NCBI GenBank assembly: GCA_030528665.1
Contig: JAUMYK010000002.1
Span: 1-64,000 of the forward strand
Direction: 5' to 3'
Source of the DNA: a bacterium
Lineage (GTDB): Bacteria > Patescibacteria > JAEDAM01 > Absconditabacterales > Absconditicoccaceae
Length of the DNA stretch: 64,000 bases
The notes below the pieces were generated by a model, which was given only the letters and a program-made list of their open reading frames with translations, made no database searches and had not been told where the DNA came from. Both the position numbers and the translations under genes were made by a program. Of the stretch, positions 43,635 to 53,851 are shown in pieces. Each line of letters begins with the position of its first letter. The first letter of the stretch is position 1.

Positions 43635-45269
43635 ATGAAAACAAAAGTTGATTATTTACCATTGGTTCATGCGATGGAATATCTTGTGAACTATGCACGA
43701 TCTTTAAAAGTGAAAAGAGAAAATCCAGAAGGTGATTTGCAAACCTATTCTATTTCTGATATTCGGATTTGTTATCTTGAGCATCAGAATTATTCTCAAT
43801 CCTGTCTCAATGGGATGAGTGCTGATCAGCAAACAACTGGTCCTATATCCGAAATGTTGATTACCTTGTACTATAATAATAGTAAGAAGATTGTTCATTT
43901 CCCCTTTCCTGTGAATTCATTGTTTTTGCAGTATCCAGAGACTATGATTTCTTTGCTTATTCCTCATTTAACGATTGCAGTTGATTGCTTGATTCAGGAT
44001 TTTTATGCTTCTTGTACTGAGGATAATAAATATCATTGCTATGATAGCTCTGATGCGGTAGTACAACTCGAGGATGCTGCATTTACTATCAAGCCTTTGG
44101 GTAAAGTGCAGAAAAAACAGCGTATTGCTTTTGAGCAGCTAGTTTCAGAGTGCTATACGTCTCAAGAAGTATTGATGGTATCTGGAGATATCCAGAACTC
44201 TCGTAAACTGTGGATTGTCGTTGATAGTTTTGGGCGACGAATTATTGAGTATCAGGATATTTTTCACCTCTATCTTGAATTGACTTTGTTAAACGAGCAG
44301 AAACACTTATTTGTTGATCGTTTTTCTCGTATGTATACGAGTATTGATGCTTTACTGTCTGATTTTCCTCAAACTCGAGCATATTGTCAGGGGCTTTTAT
44401 CCTCTCTGCAGCGTCAGCAGCTCAAGAGTGATATTTATCCTTTGATTTTATCGTCTTCGGCGGTGGGAACATTATTTCATGAAGCATTGGCAGGGCATAT
44501 GCTCTCTGGACTCTATATTGCGGACGAGGTGTCTATGGTCTTCAAGGACAAAATTGGTTCTTCGATTGTTAAGGAGGGATTTATGGATGTTTTGAAGCAG
44601 TTGGAAATCTGGGATGTTCCTTCGGATAGTAGTATGATTGCTCATTATCGTTACGATATGGAAGGAACGCCAGCTCAGGATGTTTGTTTGATTGAGTATG
44701 GTGAGGTTCGCAACTATCTTTTGGATCGTAATTCTGCAGCTTGGTTGCGTATGCCTAATAATGGTCGTGCTTTAGCAGGTGGTTTTTGTTCTTCGAAAGC
44801 TTATCTTGATGGATTTATTGATCGTGCTGTTGAACCTGAACCTCGTGTCTCTAATCTCAAGATTTTGAGCAAGAGTGAGTTAGAACTTCAGGATTTGGAG
44901 CAGTTTTATTTTGAGAAGTATGGGTATTATTTGTGGGTAGAGTCTTATGATGGTGAAGTAGATGTCACAACAGGGACGTTTAATTTGTATGTGAATGCTA
45001 TTACTAAAGTCTATGCTGATGGTCATAAAGAGTATTTTTATGGTGGAAAGTTATCTGCAAACTTGGTAGATTTTCTGTCAGCGATCTCGTTGGTAACGAA
45101 GAGTTATGGGCGTTCGCAAGGTTATTGTGGTTCGAGTAGTGGTAGTGTTCCGACTGAGGAATATGCTCCTATTATGGCAGCCTATGGTCTCAATTGGGTA
45201 CCCAATCCATTACCACAGAAAATGCATATTTTGGATATTCATCGTGACAAATATTTGTCTAAACAATGA
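43635..45269 (+). CDS. TldD/PmbA-family metalloprotease, standard-code-like gene
   Basis: 544 residues. The TldD/PmbA zinc motif is HEALAGH (near 281), followed by blocks such as EGTPAQDVCLIEYGEVRNYLLD, and the C-terminal barrel ends GYCGSSSGSVP. TldD-type proteases process peptides such as microcins or toxins. The gene is odd: none of about 32 Gly is UGA, and four CGA (43698, 44235, 44238, 44376) lie where Arg is plausible. Arg is mostly CGN rather than AGA. It ends with UGA UGA (45267-45272) and no in-frame UAA/UAG before a terminator. It looks recently acquired from a standard-code donor. Confidence 0.88.
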   Translation: MKTKVDYLPLVHAMEYLVNYARSLKVKRENPEGDLQTYSISDIRICYLEHQNYSQSCLNGMSADQQTTGPISEMLITLYYNNSKKIVHFPFPVNSLFLQYPETMISLLIPHLTIAVDCLIQDFYASCTEDNKYHCYDSSDAVVQLEDAAFTIKPLGKVQKKQRIAFEQLVSECYTSQEVLMVSGDIQNSRKLWIVVDSFGRRIIEYQDIFHLYLELTLLNEQKHLFVDRFSRMYTSIDALLSDFPQTRAYCQGLLSSLQRQQLKSDIYPLILSSSAVGTLFHEALAGHMLSGLYIADEVSMVFKDKIGSSIVKEGFMDVLKQLEIWDVPSDSSMIAHYRYDMEGTPAQDVCLIEYGEVRNYLLDRNSAAWLRMPNNGRALAGGFCSSKAYLDGFIDRAVEPEPRVSNLKILSKSELELQDLEQFYFEKYGYYLWVESYDGEVDVTTGTFNLYVNAITKVYADGHKEYFYGGKLSANLVDFLSAISLVTKSYGRSQGYCGSSSGSVPTEEYAPIMAAYGLNWVPNPLPQKMHILDIHRDKYLSKQ

Positions 45270-45284
45270 TGAATGTTATATCTT

Positions 45285-45318
45285 AGGCAGAGTCGATATT
45301 CGGCTCTGTTTTTTTTGA
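45285..45318 (+). terminator. Terminator after the tldD-like gene
   Basis: Stem CAGAGTCG / CGGCTCTG (one T-G) with loop ATATT and eight T, 16 bases after the UGA UGA pair. A ribosome reading UGA as Gly would run to this transcript end without meeting a stop. Confidence 0.8.
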
Positions 45319-45402
45319 TTGTTTTTATGTTTTTCTTGTTTTTTGAGAGGAAAATAGTAAAAATTTATTTATCGGATGCTTTTATTTTTTTTGTTAAAAA
45401 AA

Positions 45403-48261
45403 ATGTATTTAAAAAAACAAAAATTGATCTTATTTTCAGCTTTTTTCTTGGGATGAATGTTTGTTCAGAGTGGAGGATTTGCCTACATATCTTTTGAAAA
45501 TCCTCAGGATCCTGAGACAGCTCCAGCCGGATATGTGGTAAACATTCCGGATGCGAATTTGAAGGCAGCTTTGAATGCTATTCTTGCGAATGTAAATGGA
45601 ACCACTCGTACTCCAACACAAAATATCACAGCTGGGGAACTTCGTGCCCCAAATATGGCACATTTCAGAGATGCCACTACTTTGGCTGAAAAGGGTATCA
45701 CGAACTTGGAGGGTATCCAGTTTTTGACGCAAGCACAGACAATTCGTTTGAATAACAGCAATCTCAATGTTCCAAACAGAAATATTATTGCGAATTTGGA
45801 ACCCCTGAAAGATTTGAAAAAACTCACAGAATTGAGATTGGCATTTAATAATATTTCTAATATTACTCCACTCGGAAATATCACTTCTTTGAAGGAACTC
45901 CATTTGACTTCAAATTCAGCAATTTCTGATATTTCTGCGCTCTCTTCTTTGGTCAATCTTGAGGCGATTTTTATGAGTCATCTACCAAATACCAAGACGA
46001 TAGAACCTCTGAGACCTCTTACAAAATTGAGAAATGTGCAGTTTTCGTCCAATAATGTTACCGATCTTTCCCCAATTCAAGGAAAGACGACTATTGAGTA
46101 TTTGTATATTAATACCAATAAATTTACGAATTTTGAGGTCTTGTCTACCTTGACGAATTTGAAGAATCTCGAAATTTCGAATACCGGTATCAAGGATATC
46201 ACGGTTTTGGCTCCATTGACGCAACTACAGCATTTGAGTCTTTGGTTTAATGATCAAATTGCAGATTTTTCTACGCTTGCTAGACTTACAGCCTTGAAGT
46301 ACTTAAATATTCAAAAGACAAATTTTAAAGATTCAGATGTTGTTTATATTGCGAGTTTGCCAGCATTAAATGAGCTTCGTGCAAGAGAAAATCAGCTTTC
46401 TGATCTTTCTGCACTTGCACATTATTCTTTTGTCGCAAATTCTACCTTTAATGATCAAAAAAAGACTCTGGACACGGTGTATGTGCCAGTTATCCCAAAT
46501 CCAATAAAAAATAGAGATGGCTCTATTGTGCCTGTAACTGAAACGGCTGATGTAGAAAATGTTGATGCTGCAGGAAATCCAAACCCAAATGGAGGTTATC
46601 TGAAGATTAAAAAAACAGGACAGGGAACAGTTACTGTAAACTGGAATGAAAATGCTGGAATAAATAGTTTTTCAGGTATTTTAACCATTCCATACAATAT
46701 CAACCTCACTCCTCCAACAGTTACGCTAACTTCGCAGACTCCCATTACAGCTACCAATGTATCAAACTATACGCTTGCAGGAACTTGTAGTGAAATTGGA
46801 AAGCCAGTGATTATCATAATAGGAAATCTTTCCCCTATGACAATCAATTGTGAAGCTGGAGGAACTTTTAGTAAAACAGGTATTGATGTTTCGAGTCTTG
46901 CAGAAGGAGATGTGGCTATTGTAGCTTCTCAAACTAATGCAAGCAATGTGGAAGGCAAAGTAGAAGTAACTGTGAAAAAAGACCAAACCTGACCAAACCT
47001 ACAAACCCCAACAGCCACACTAAACCCAGAAACAGAAGTTATCACTTTTACTATCGCTGAAGCTACAGATCCATCATGAGTAGCAAAATATATCTACAGC
47101 ATACAAGAATGTGATGCAGATGGAAGCAACTGTAGCACAGTGGTAGGAACCACAGAAATTCCATTCCAAGCAGGAAATGAAATCATAGAGTACCCAAATC
47201 CTAAAAAAGATAAAAATAGAAAATATATCCTCAAAGTACAAGCAGAAGATATGCTTGGCAACAAATCACCAGAACAAACAAGTACTCTGGATACAGAAGT
47301 GCTAGAAATAGCTTTTCAAACAGGAGTACATGGAACCATTAATCCAACAACTGCTCAAAAAGTATTTAACAATGCTCCATTCTCAAAAATCATCTTTCCA
47401 ACTCCAAATCCAAATCCTGGATACCAATTTAAAAACTGGACTGATAATTGAGGAAATACTCCTCCAAGTGCCTCTACTCCTATTACACTAGGAACCACTT
47501 ACACAGCAAACTTTGAGCTCCTTAATAACAACAATGCTGGAGGGAATAATAACGGTAACAATAATTGAAATTCAAGCTCAAGTTCTTGATTTTCAGGATG
47601 AGGAGGTGGATGAGCTGCTCTTATCAGAGATCATTGTCCTCAGGGGGATTTCTCTCGCAGTTACTATGATAATTCTTGTGGAGATACTCCAAATCAAGAT
47701 CAAACTCAAGATCAAAATTCTGATCCTCAATCTCCAGCTATCCCTACCGATAACGAGATGATTGATGCTTACAAACGAGCTTTTGAAAATGGGATCACTA
47801 CACAGCCATCTTTAGCTGATGCAAGACTCTTAGACTATCTTACTAGAGCTGAACTTGCTAAGATGCTTTCTATCTTTACCCTCAAATATACTGATAGACA
47901 GCCAATTCTAGATAAACCATTCTGTGATACCTATACTGATGCTGATCAAGTTAATGCAGAACTCTCAAGCTATATGACTACTGCGTGTAAACTAGAAATC
48001 ATGGGACTCCACTCTGATGGAAAAACACCACTTGATGCTTTTATGCCTAATAAACATGTCTCTAGAGCTGAACTTGTAACCGTACTCTCTAGAGTACTCT
48101 ATGGTAATACCTATGACAATAATACTACTGATCAACGATGGCAAGGACATATGGATAAACTACATACAGATGCAGTGATCAAAGATCCTACTCCTACCAT
48201 CCAAGAGATCAGAGCCTATGTCCTCCTAATGATGTACAGAATCAAAGGAAAGTGAAAGTAA
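45403..48261 (+). CDS. Leucine-rich-repeat (internalin-like) SLH surface protein
   Basis: 952 residues. The signal peptide (MYLKKQKLILFSAFFLGG) needs UGA 45454. Residues about 45-340 are short LRRs of the SDS22/internalin type (LTELRLAFNNISNITPLGNITSLKELHL). Ig-like domains (430-640) follow, then an InlB-type repeat near 650-690, a Gly/Ser linker rich in UGA, the Cys motif DHCPQGDFS, and SLH-like repeats (about 790-950) with YKWAFENGITT (Trp792 is CGA). From about 46980 the coding strand turns A/C-rich, unlike other plus-strand genes. Probably a cell-surface adhesin. Confidence 0.9.
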
Positions 48262-48285
48262 AAAAGCTTAACAATTAAACGAAAG

Positions 48286-48312
48286 CAGAGCAACTCCTAG
48301 CTCTGTTTTTTT
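48286..48312 (+). terminator. Terminator after the LRR-SLH gene
   Basis: Stem CAGAGC / GCTCTG with an 8-base loop and seven T. Confidence 0.8.
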
Positions 48313-48373
48313 GATTGCAAAAGGTGTGGCAATCACTATGCTTTGGTCAGATTTTTTTACTTTTTGCTGAAGG

Positions 48374-48679
48374 ATGAGGAGTTTTCAGGATTTAGCTCGT
48401 AAAAATTTGTCTGAAAAGTTTCAAGGTTATCGTATGCTTGGAATGCTTGCTCTCAAGCAGGTCAAAAAGTTTTTTGAGATTTCTGATCCTGATAAACATG
48501 TGATAGCTGAGGAAAAAATTACTGGATACCTCAGATATACGACTCTTTTTATTAAAACTTCTGATCAAAATTTGAAAATTGAGATTTTTAAGCAGAAAAA
48601 AAAACTGATCGCATTGATCAATCAGCATTTTCTTAGTCTTGGATATCAGCATCGTCTTACTGATTTACGTCTCAAGTAA
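48374..48679 (+). CDS. DUF721/DciA-like small protein
   Basis: 101 residues. The central TTLFIKTSDQNLKIEIFKQKKKLIALINQ resembles the L-x-V-x-V..W...L.....LL..IN core of DUF721 (DciA-like) proteins, some of which load the replic­ative helicase. The match is weak. The last 23 bases overlap the end of the convergent MATE gene. Confidence 0.5.
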   Translation: MRSFQDLARKNLSEKFQGYRMLGMLALKQVKKFFEISDPDKHVIAEEKITGYLRYTTLFIKTSDQNLKIEIFKQKKKLIALINQHFLSLGYQHRLTDLRLK

Positions 48680-50030
48680 TCAGATTTTTATTTCGATTAC
48701 TATAGCGATAGAGATATCGGCAGATCAGTAAGACTATTGCATTGGTGATTGGAAATGATAATCGTAATCCCGTGAGTCCTCGACTGCTATATTTTGCTAG
48801 AAAATAGCCTATTCCGTACTGTAAAGTTCGCATAATAATAGCAAGAAGTAATGTGAGTCTAGTATTTCCAGCAGCTCTAAAGATACCTGTTAGCGCAAAT
48901 TGGGCTCCTAAGGCTCAGAAAGAACATGATATAATTCTGAGATATTCTGCACCAATTTTGATGACTTCTCCTTCTTTGTCGATAAAAATACTTACTAATT
49001 CAGGTGCAAAGATAAAGCTTAGAACCCCAGCACTTTGGAGGAGCAGGAAGGAGAAAATTGCTCCTTGTTTTGTGATGGATTGAGCTCTTGTAGTGTTGTT
49101 GGCGCCTAAATTTTGTCCTACGATGGTGGATATGGCTACAGAGAGTCCTAGTGCAGGGATGAGTACGAGCTGAAAGATATTTCCACCTGCGCCATATGCT
49201 GCTGCAGCTGCGGTTCAAAAACTTGCTACTAGTGAAGTGAAACATACAACTCCCAATGAACGTACTGACATCTCAATAGAGGAGGGAAAGCCGATATTAA
49301 GTGCCTTTTTGATAAATCAGAAATCTGGTTTTAGGTGTTTTCGATTGAGCTGTACTCCGTAGTTTCCTCTAAAAAGGACGAATATTCCAATGATGGCTGC
49401 TAGACTTTGACTGATAAGGGTTGCTCGAGCTGCACCCTCAATACCTAAGGCTGGAAAGCCTCGTTTTCCCACAATAAGGATAGGATCCAGAATCGCATTC
49501 AAGAGCAGGCTTGCACTGATCAGATAGAGTGGAAATTTTACTTCCCCAACGCCTCTTAGAATTGACTGAAATAGAGAAAAGCTAAAGGTAGCTCCTAGTC
49601 CCAGAAAGCTAATTTTGAGAAAGGGGAGTGCATGTGCAATGATCTCGCTAGGGATTTGCATGATTTGAAGGATTGAATCTGCATGGATATATCACAAAAG
49701 TCCAAGTACTCATGAAATAATGATCGTACTAATCAGCGTTTGACCTGCGGTATGATTGATTAGATTTTGTTTTTTTGCTCCTGCGTATTGGGCGATCAAA
49801 ATATTGCCTGCCATAGCAAATCCTGTCCCTAGTGCAATGATTAGAAAAATGATAGGTCCGCTGATGGAGATTGCCGCAACAGCTTCTTTACCTAGTTTGC
49901 CTATTCGATATGCATCAATAAACTGATAGGTACTTTGTAAGAGATTTCCAAGTAAGATTGGGAAAGCTAGTGTGAGAACAGTTTTTAGAATCGGTCAGTT
50001 CAGGGCTTGGTTAAGATTGTGTTGTCTCAT
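48657..50030 (-). CDS. MATE-family multidrug/Na+ antiporter
   Basis: 457 residues, about 12 membrane helices. Features: LAFPILLGNLLQSTYQFIDAYWIGKLGKEA with Trp42 from CGA (49905-49907), AGNILIAQYAGAK, IVGKWGFPALGIEGAAWAT with two more CGA-Trp (190, 202), and the second-half repeat ALGLSVAISTIVGQNLGA. Several UGA are Gly, including in the second helix of the linker. It exports cationic compounds in exchange for Na+ or H+. Stands alone and overlaps the DUF721-like gene at the 3' end. Confidence 0.93.
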
Positions 50031-50174
50031 CCTACATTGCGAGTAAAGTATGGAAACTATATGGAAAAGTTTTCTCGTTTGCAAGAGATTCTTTTATCTT
50101 TAATGCAAGAAAACCCTGATGATCATTCAGATTTTATTCGTTTTTTAAAAAAGTAAAAAAAAGTGCTAAAAAAT

Positions 50175-50202
50175 TTGCATTATTTTTTTTTTGGAGTATA
50201 AT
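50175..50202 (+). promoter_or_regulatory. Candidate sigma-70 promoter
   Basis: TTGCAT and TATAAT with a 16-base, nearly all-T spacer. No convincing gene follows on the plus strand. Confidence 0.45.
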
Positions 50203-50466
50203 AATATCGTCATCAAGGCAGAAGAGAAAAACTTCTCTGAGATGATCATCCTATCTCTAATGTTCTGTCTCTTTGTGATAGGCATTGTAGGAGGTATACT
50301 TGATGAGGTCTTTAGCATGGTTTTCTTGGGAAAAGTATTGTTGATTCCTAGGTTGTATTCTGCCAGAAGAGGAGTGTAAGGCTAATCTTTCATACTCGCT
50401 ATGAGCTTATGAAATTTTGGATCACTTCTGATCTGATACTGCAATGGCTGAATCTCACAGCATTGT

Positions 50467-50934
50467 CTAATCTGAGCAAATCTTCCTCTTATGTAGAGGA
50501 TGAGGTGTTGAGAGCGAGTACGACACTAGTCAGTTTTTATGTAGGTGTACTGTTAAGAGCGGGAGCCTCCTCTTGTAGTCTAAATGATTGCCAGAGCTGA
50601 TAAAAACTGCTTTGATTCTCCCTCGTTTGTCTTTCATTTTCCAATGAGGGTCGTTTGCAGGTCTTCTAGGCGTAAAATTTACCGCATTTTGCTACTCTAG
50701 AGGTACTGATGACGCATTGGTAGCAAACTTGGTAGGGAAGCAAAGGGAACTTCATAGCTTACTTTTCAATTTCACTATCGAAGAAAGGCATATCCTATGA
50801 GCAGTATGCGGATGCTGTGGCAAAAGGTACTTTCCTCTCCTAAAAGATCAGATTTTTTTATCCTTTTTAGTTACTATCCTAAAAAGTGTAAGAAATCCCT
50901 TTGAGGATCCAAGGTAGCGAGATTTGTTATTCTA
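50467..50934 (-). pseudogene. Possible broken gene in an unresolved region
   Basis: On the minus strand one frame is open from 50931 down to 50470 except for a single TAG at 50692-50694. The second part reads NAVNFTPRRPANDPHWKMKD, then GRIKAVFISSGNHLDYKRR, which looks protein-like; no family was recognised. The plus strand also has an open stretch (about 50583-50917) without a good start. Bases 50031-50466 and 50935-51125 show nothing else convincing. Could be a pseudogene or non-coding RNA. Confidence 0.25.
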
Positions 50935-51125
50935 GTGAACTCTTATCTCTGGGGATGCCTAGAGCGCTAGATACCAAAGTGTTTAAGAGATGCTTTGGCT
51001 CGCTGTGAGGCAACAAGATCAACCATTCTCTCATCAAGGTATGAGAAATTGGAGTAATGAACTCCTTTTTTTCTTTTTTTGGAAAAAAAGTTGGAAAGCT
51101 GAATGCGGTCAGGATTTTTGTTTTT

Positions 51126-52205
51126 TTAGTTGATTTTTTTGTACCGAAAGGTGCAGGGTTCTTCTCCATTGAAGAGCTTTTTTTGTTGAAAGGAGTCTGG
51201 ATTAAGCTTGAAATTGGGATATGAAGTAATGATTCCACCATAGCTCTTTTCTGTCCAGAGCGACTCAAGTGTATGATAGAGCTTTTGTAGGTCTGAGGAT
51301 CAGATTCTTTTGCCATATGGAGGATTGCTCACGACTCGAGTGTTTTCTGTAAAATTAAAGTCAGCTTTCCTAGCATCCTCTATTTTAAAGGTAATGTCTT
51401 TATCAAGATCTCGATTTTTTGCATTTTGTTGAGCGATGCGGATCATCTCTGGATCAAGATCGCTGGCGATAATCTGGTAGTTCCCCTGATAGATTTGTGC
51501 TTGAGCTTGCTCTTTGAGCATTGATCGTAGATGAGGGTCAAAATTTTTGAATTGTTCAAAGGCAAAGTGTCTTTTACTTCCTGGTGCAATATTTTTTGCT
51601 AAGAGTAGCGCTTCGATAGGAATTGTCCCTGAACCACAAAAAGGGTCTCGTAGTCCTGATTTAAATTTTCGACCACTGAAAAGGAGCATTGCTGCTGCAA
51701 GATTCTCTTTGAGTGGAGCAGATCAGGTTTGTGTTCTATAGCCTCTTTGGTGGAGTGAGGAACCTGAGGTATTGAGATAGAGGTTTGCTTGGTTATGTTC
51801 GAGTAAAAGAAAGAGTTCGTTTTGCGTTTCTTCTGCTTTTCCAAAATGTTTTATGCTTTCGAGGAGTGCCTTATGTGCGATGGATTGGATACTTCTTGGT
51901 GCTGAGAGCTGGGAGTGGATGGTTTTGATTTTGAGTGTTATATTGGTATTGGAGGATCGTAGTCCGTAGCTGCTATTTTTGATAAGTGTAAAAAGCTCAT
52001 CAAAGGTATTAACTTTACCACTTGCTAATTGGACATAGACTTTATTGGCTAGTCTTGATCGGAGGTTGATCGTATAAAGTCCTTTGAGATCAGTCTCTAT
52101 CATAGTCCCAGTACTAAAACTCTTGAATGGTTGAAATTTGAGTCTTTTGAGTTCAGAACTGAGGAGGCTTGTGATTCAAAAAGGGCATGAGATCAGGAGT
52201 TTCAT
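51126..52205 (-). CDS. RlmL-like 23S rRNA guanine-N2 methyltransferase (THUMP domain)
   Basis: 359 residues. A THUMP-containing N-terminal half (INLWSRLANKVYVQL, Trp49 is CGA) and a Rossmann methyltransferase domain: LAAAMLLFSGWKFKSGL (Trp179 is CGA), DPFCGSGTIPIEA (SAM binding), ASDLDPEMIRIAQQNA and the catalytic NPPYGKRI near 295. UGA-Gly join the fragments, and near the end is NGEEPCTF with a rare CGG codon. It methylates a guanine of 23S rRNA; RlmL/RlmK-type N2 chemistry is most likely. Confidence 0.9.
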
Positions 52206-52318
52206 TTGGATAGCAAAACGTATAAAGCGTTTAATTCAGGATTCTTTATACTGTTTTACCCTCGAGATACAAACCAAAAAATCTGATCGTAATGACCAGA
52301 TTCTTGAGAAGTAAGAGA

Positions 52319-53290
52319 CTAATTGAACTCCATAAAGATTTGATAGATCAGAAAGAGGAAGAAAAAGAGGCTGATTACAGCTAAAAGGATATTGATGAGT
52401 GTGGTTTTGGCTTTTTTGAAATTTTCTCCTTTCCCACCATCAACAATGAGGAGGTATCCTGAGTAGATGATCATCAGTACAATCACGCTTCCACTGATAT
52501 AGGCGAGGAATTTGGCTATGGTGACAATAAAGTCTCCTCCTGCCTTTGCAAAATTTTCTTGACTGGCGATATAGTAGAGGAAATCTACCACTTTCATACC
52601 TATGAGGGCTGCAATGATACCTTTGAGATTGTTGAGGAGTTTTTTTCCTCCTCCTTCTTCTCCAGATTTTGGGTTCATCATCTGAAAGCCTGTAATAACG
52701 ATCATAATAATCGCAAAGAAGAAGGCTGCTCCTTTCAAAAAGCTGAGTACAAAGAAGATGATACCTTTAGGTCAGGTCAGTTGTCAGCTTAGGTCTTTCG
52801 TGCTATTTAATCCTTCCAAATTGATTACGCTACCAAAGAGCCATACTGCTCCAAAATACAGTGCCGCTCCTATCAAAATCACGAGGAAGGTATTGAGAGC
52901 TTCCTTGAGCTTGTCAGGGTTTTTGGCTCAGAGGAGGAGATTGGCAGCATTGATGACGAGGAAGATAAAGACCAGTACATATCCGACATATCTGAGGACA
53001 TCTCGGAGGATTCCACCAGGTTTGTCTCCTTTTTTTTGTGGGAAAAAGAGGAGCCTGATGTTTTCTTTGAGAGACTTATCTTTGCTGATGCCATTAAAGG
53101 CAAAGACCGCTTCTTGACGCTGTTTATTTTTGCCATCTCCGATTTTGGGGTCGGTCATCGGTTTGGCGAAGTGATCTTCAAAGTTTGGTGCATTTCCGAT
53201 CGGAGTGGCATAGGTTCACCATAAAGGGATGCTCGCTCCTAGGAGTAAGAGAAGCACTGAGATGATCAGTATTTTGATTTTAGCAAGCAT
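52319..53290 (-). CDS. Type IV secretion pilin-like polytopic membrane protein
   Basis: 323 residues. Signal or anchor helix at the N-terminus, a short periplasmic part with DPKIGDG, then about six helices. The C-terminal 90 residues (AKFLAYISGSVIVLMIIYSGYLLIVDGGKGENFKKAKTTLINILLAV) match the two-helix T4SS pilin/TrbC-VirB2-like pattern widespread in CPR bacteria. UGA-Gly are at several sites, including the joining segment LSGQLTGPKG. Third gene of the PKD operon. Role in surface structure or secretion is inferred. Confidence 0.7.
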
Positions 53291-53314
53291 GGTAGCGAGG
53301 AGAGGATAAAAGGA

Positions 53315-53797
53315 TTATTGTGAAAAGAAGATATTGAGTAGTGCTGAGACAAGTTTGATAATGACAAGGAAGCTGGTCATCACGATGACACCGATGATGA
53401 TATTTTTGATGTTGGATTTGACAGTTTTGAGATCTCAGCCACCTGTTGCACTGTTGGTCACGAGGAGAAATCCATTTCGGATCAGGAGAATAGTTGCTCC
53501 TATCAGCCCCAGAAAGACTACCCATTGTAGATAATGCTGGATATTTGCTTTGATCCAGGCAAGTGTTGCGGTGATTTTGAATTTACTACCGCCAATGGAT
53601 TCTTGATTATTATTGATTGCATCAAATTTAGTATGCTGCACTCTGGTAGAGGGATTTTTGTTTGCATGATCTATAATATGATTGAGTACATCAGTTGGAG
53701 AGGTACTTTCATTGATCCAAGTGGCATTGGCTCTGGGGAGGAGCGTAAGCGTTGCTAGGGAGAGCAGGAGTCCTATAAAGAGTCTTCTCGTAAACAT
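53315..53797 (-). CDS. Type IV secretion pilin-like protein (TrbC/VirB2-like)
   Basis: 160 residues. Signal peptide (MFTRRLFIGLLLSLATLTLL then PRANA) and a mature part whose C-terminal half has two helices around a polar turn: VVFLGLIGATILLIRNGFLLV, then ATGGDLKTVKSNIKNIIIGVIVMTS. This is the CPR T4SS-pilin layout. The Gly after ATGG is UGA. It lies 24 bases upstream of the larger paralogue-like gene and 54 bases downstream of the PKD protein gene. Confidence 0.75.
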
Positions 53798-53851
53798 AGG
53801 GTAGACTAAAAGGATAAAATCTGATCTTTGTTGTGTTTTTGTGCTGGTGGA

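Noticed and set aside
43635..45269. Extending the TldD-like gene through UGA UGA as Gly-Gly
   Set aside because: The extension runs into a terminator and then out of frame through the next gene, with no homology; the conserved protein ends at the UGA pair.
45273..45497. Separate small membrane-protein gene after the TldD-like gene
   Set aside because: It contains the terminator hairpin and overlaps the start of the LRR-SLH gene in another frame; it is more likely read-through territory than a gene.
50927..51316. Minus-strand frame of 129 codons downstream of the methyltransferase
   Set aside because: It is out of frame with, and mostly inside, the 3' end of the methyltransferase gene, whose own frame continues through a UGA with the conserved C-terminal NG..C block.
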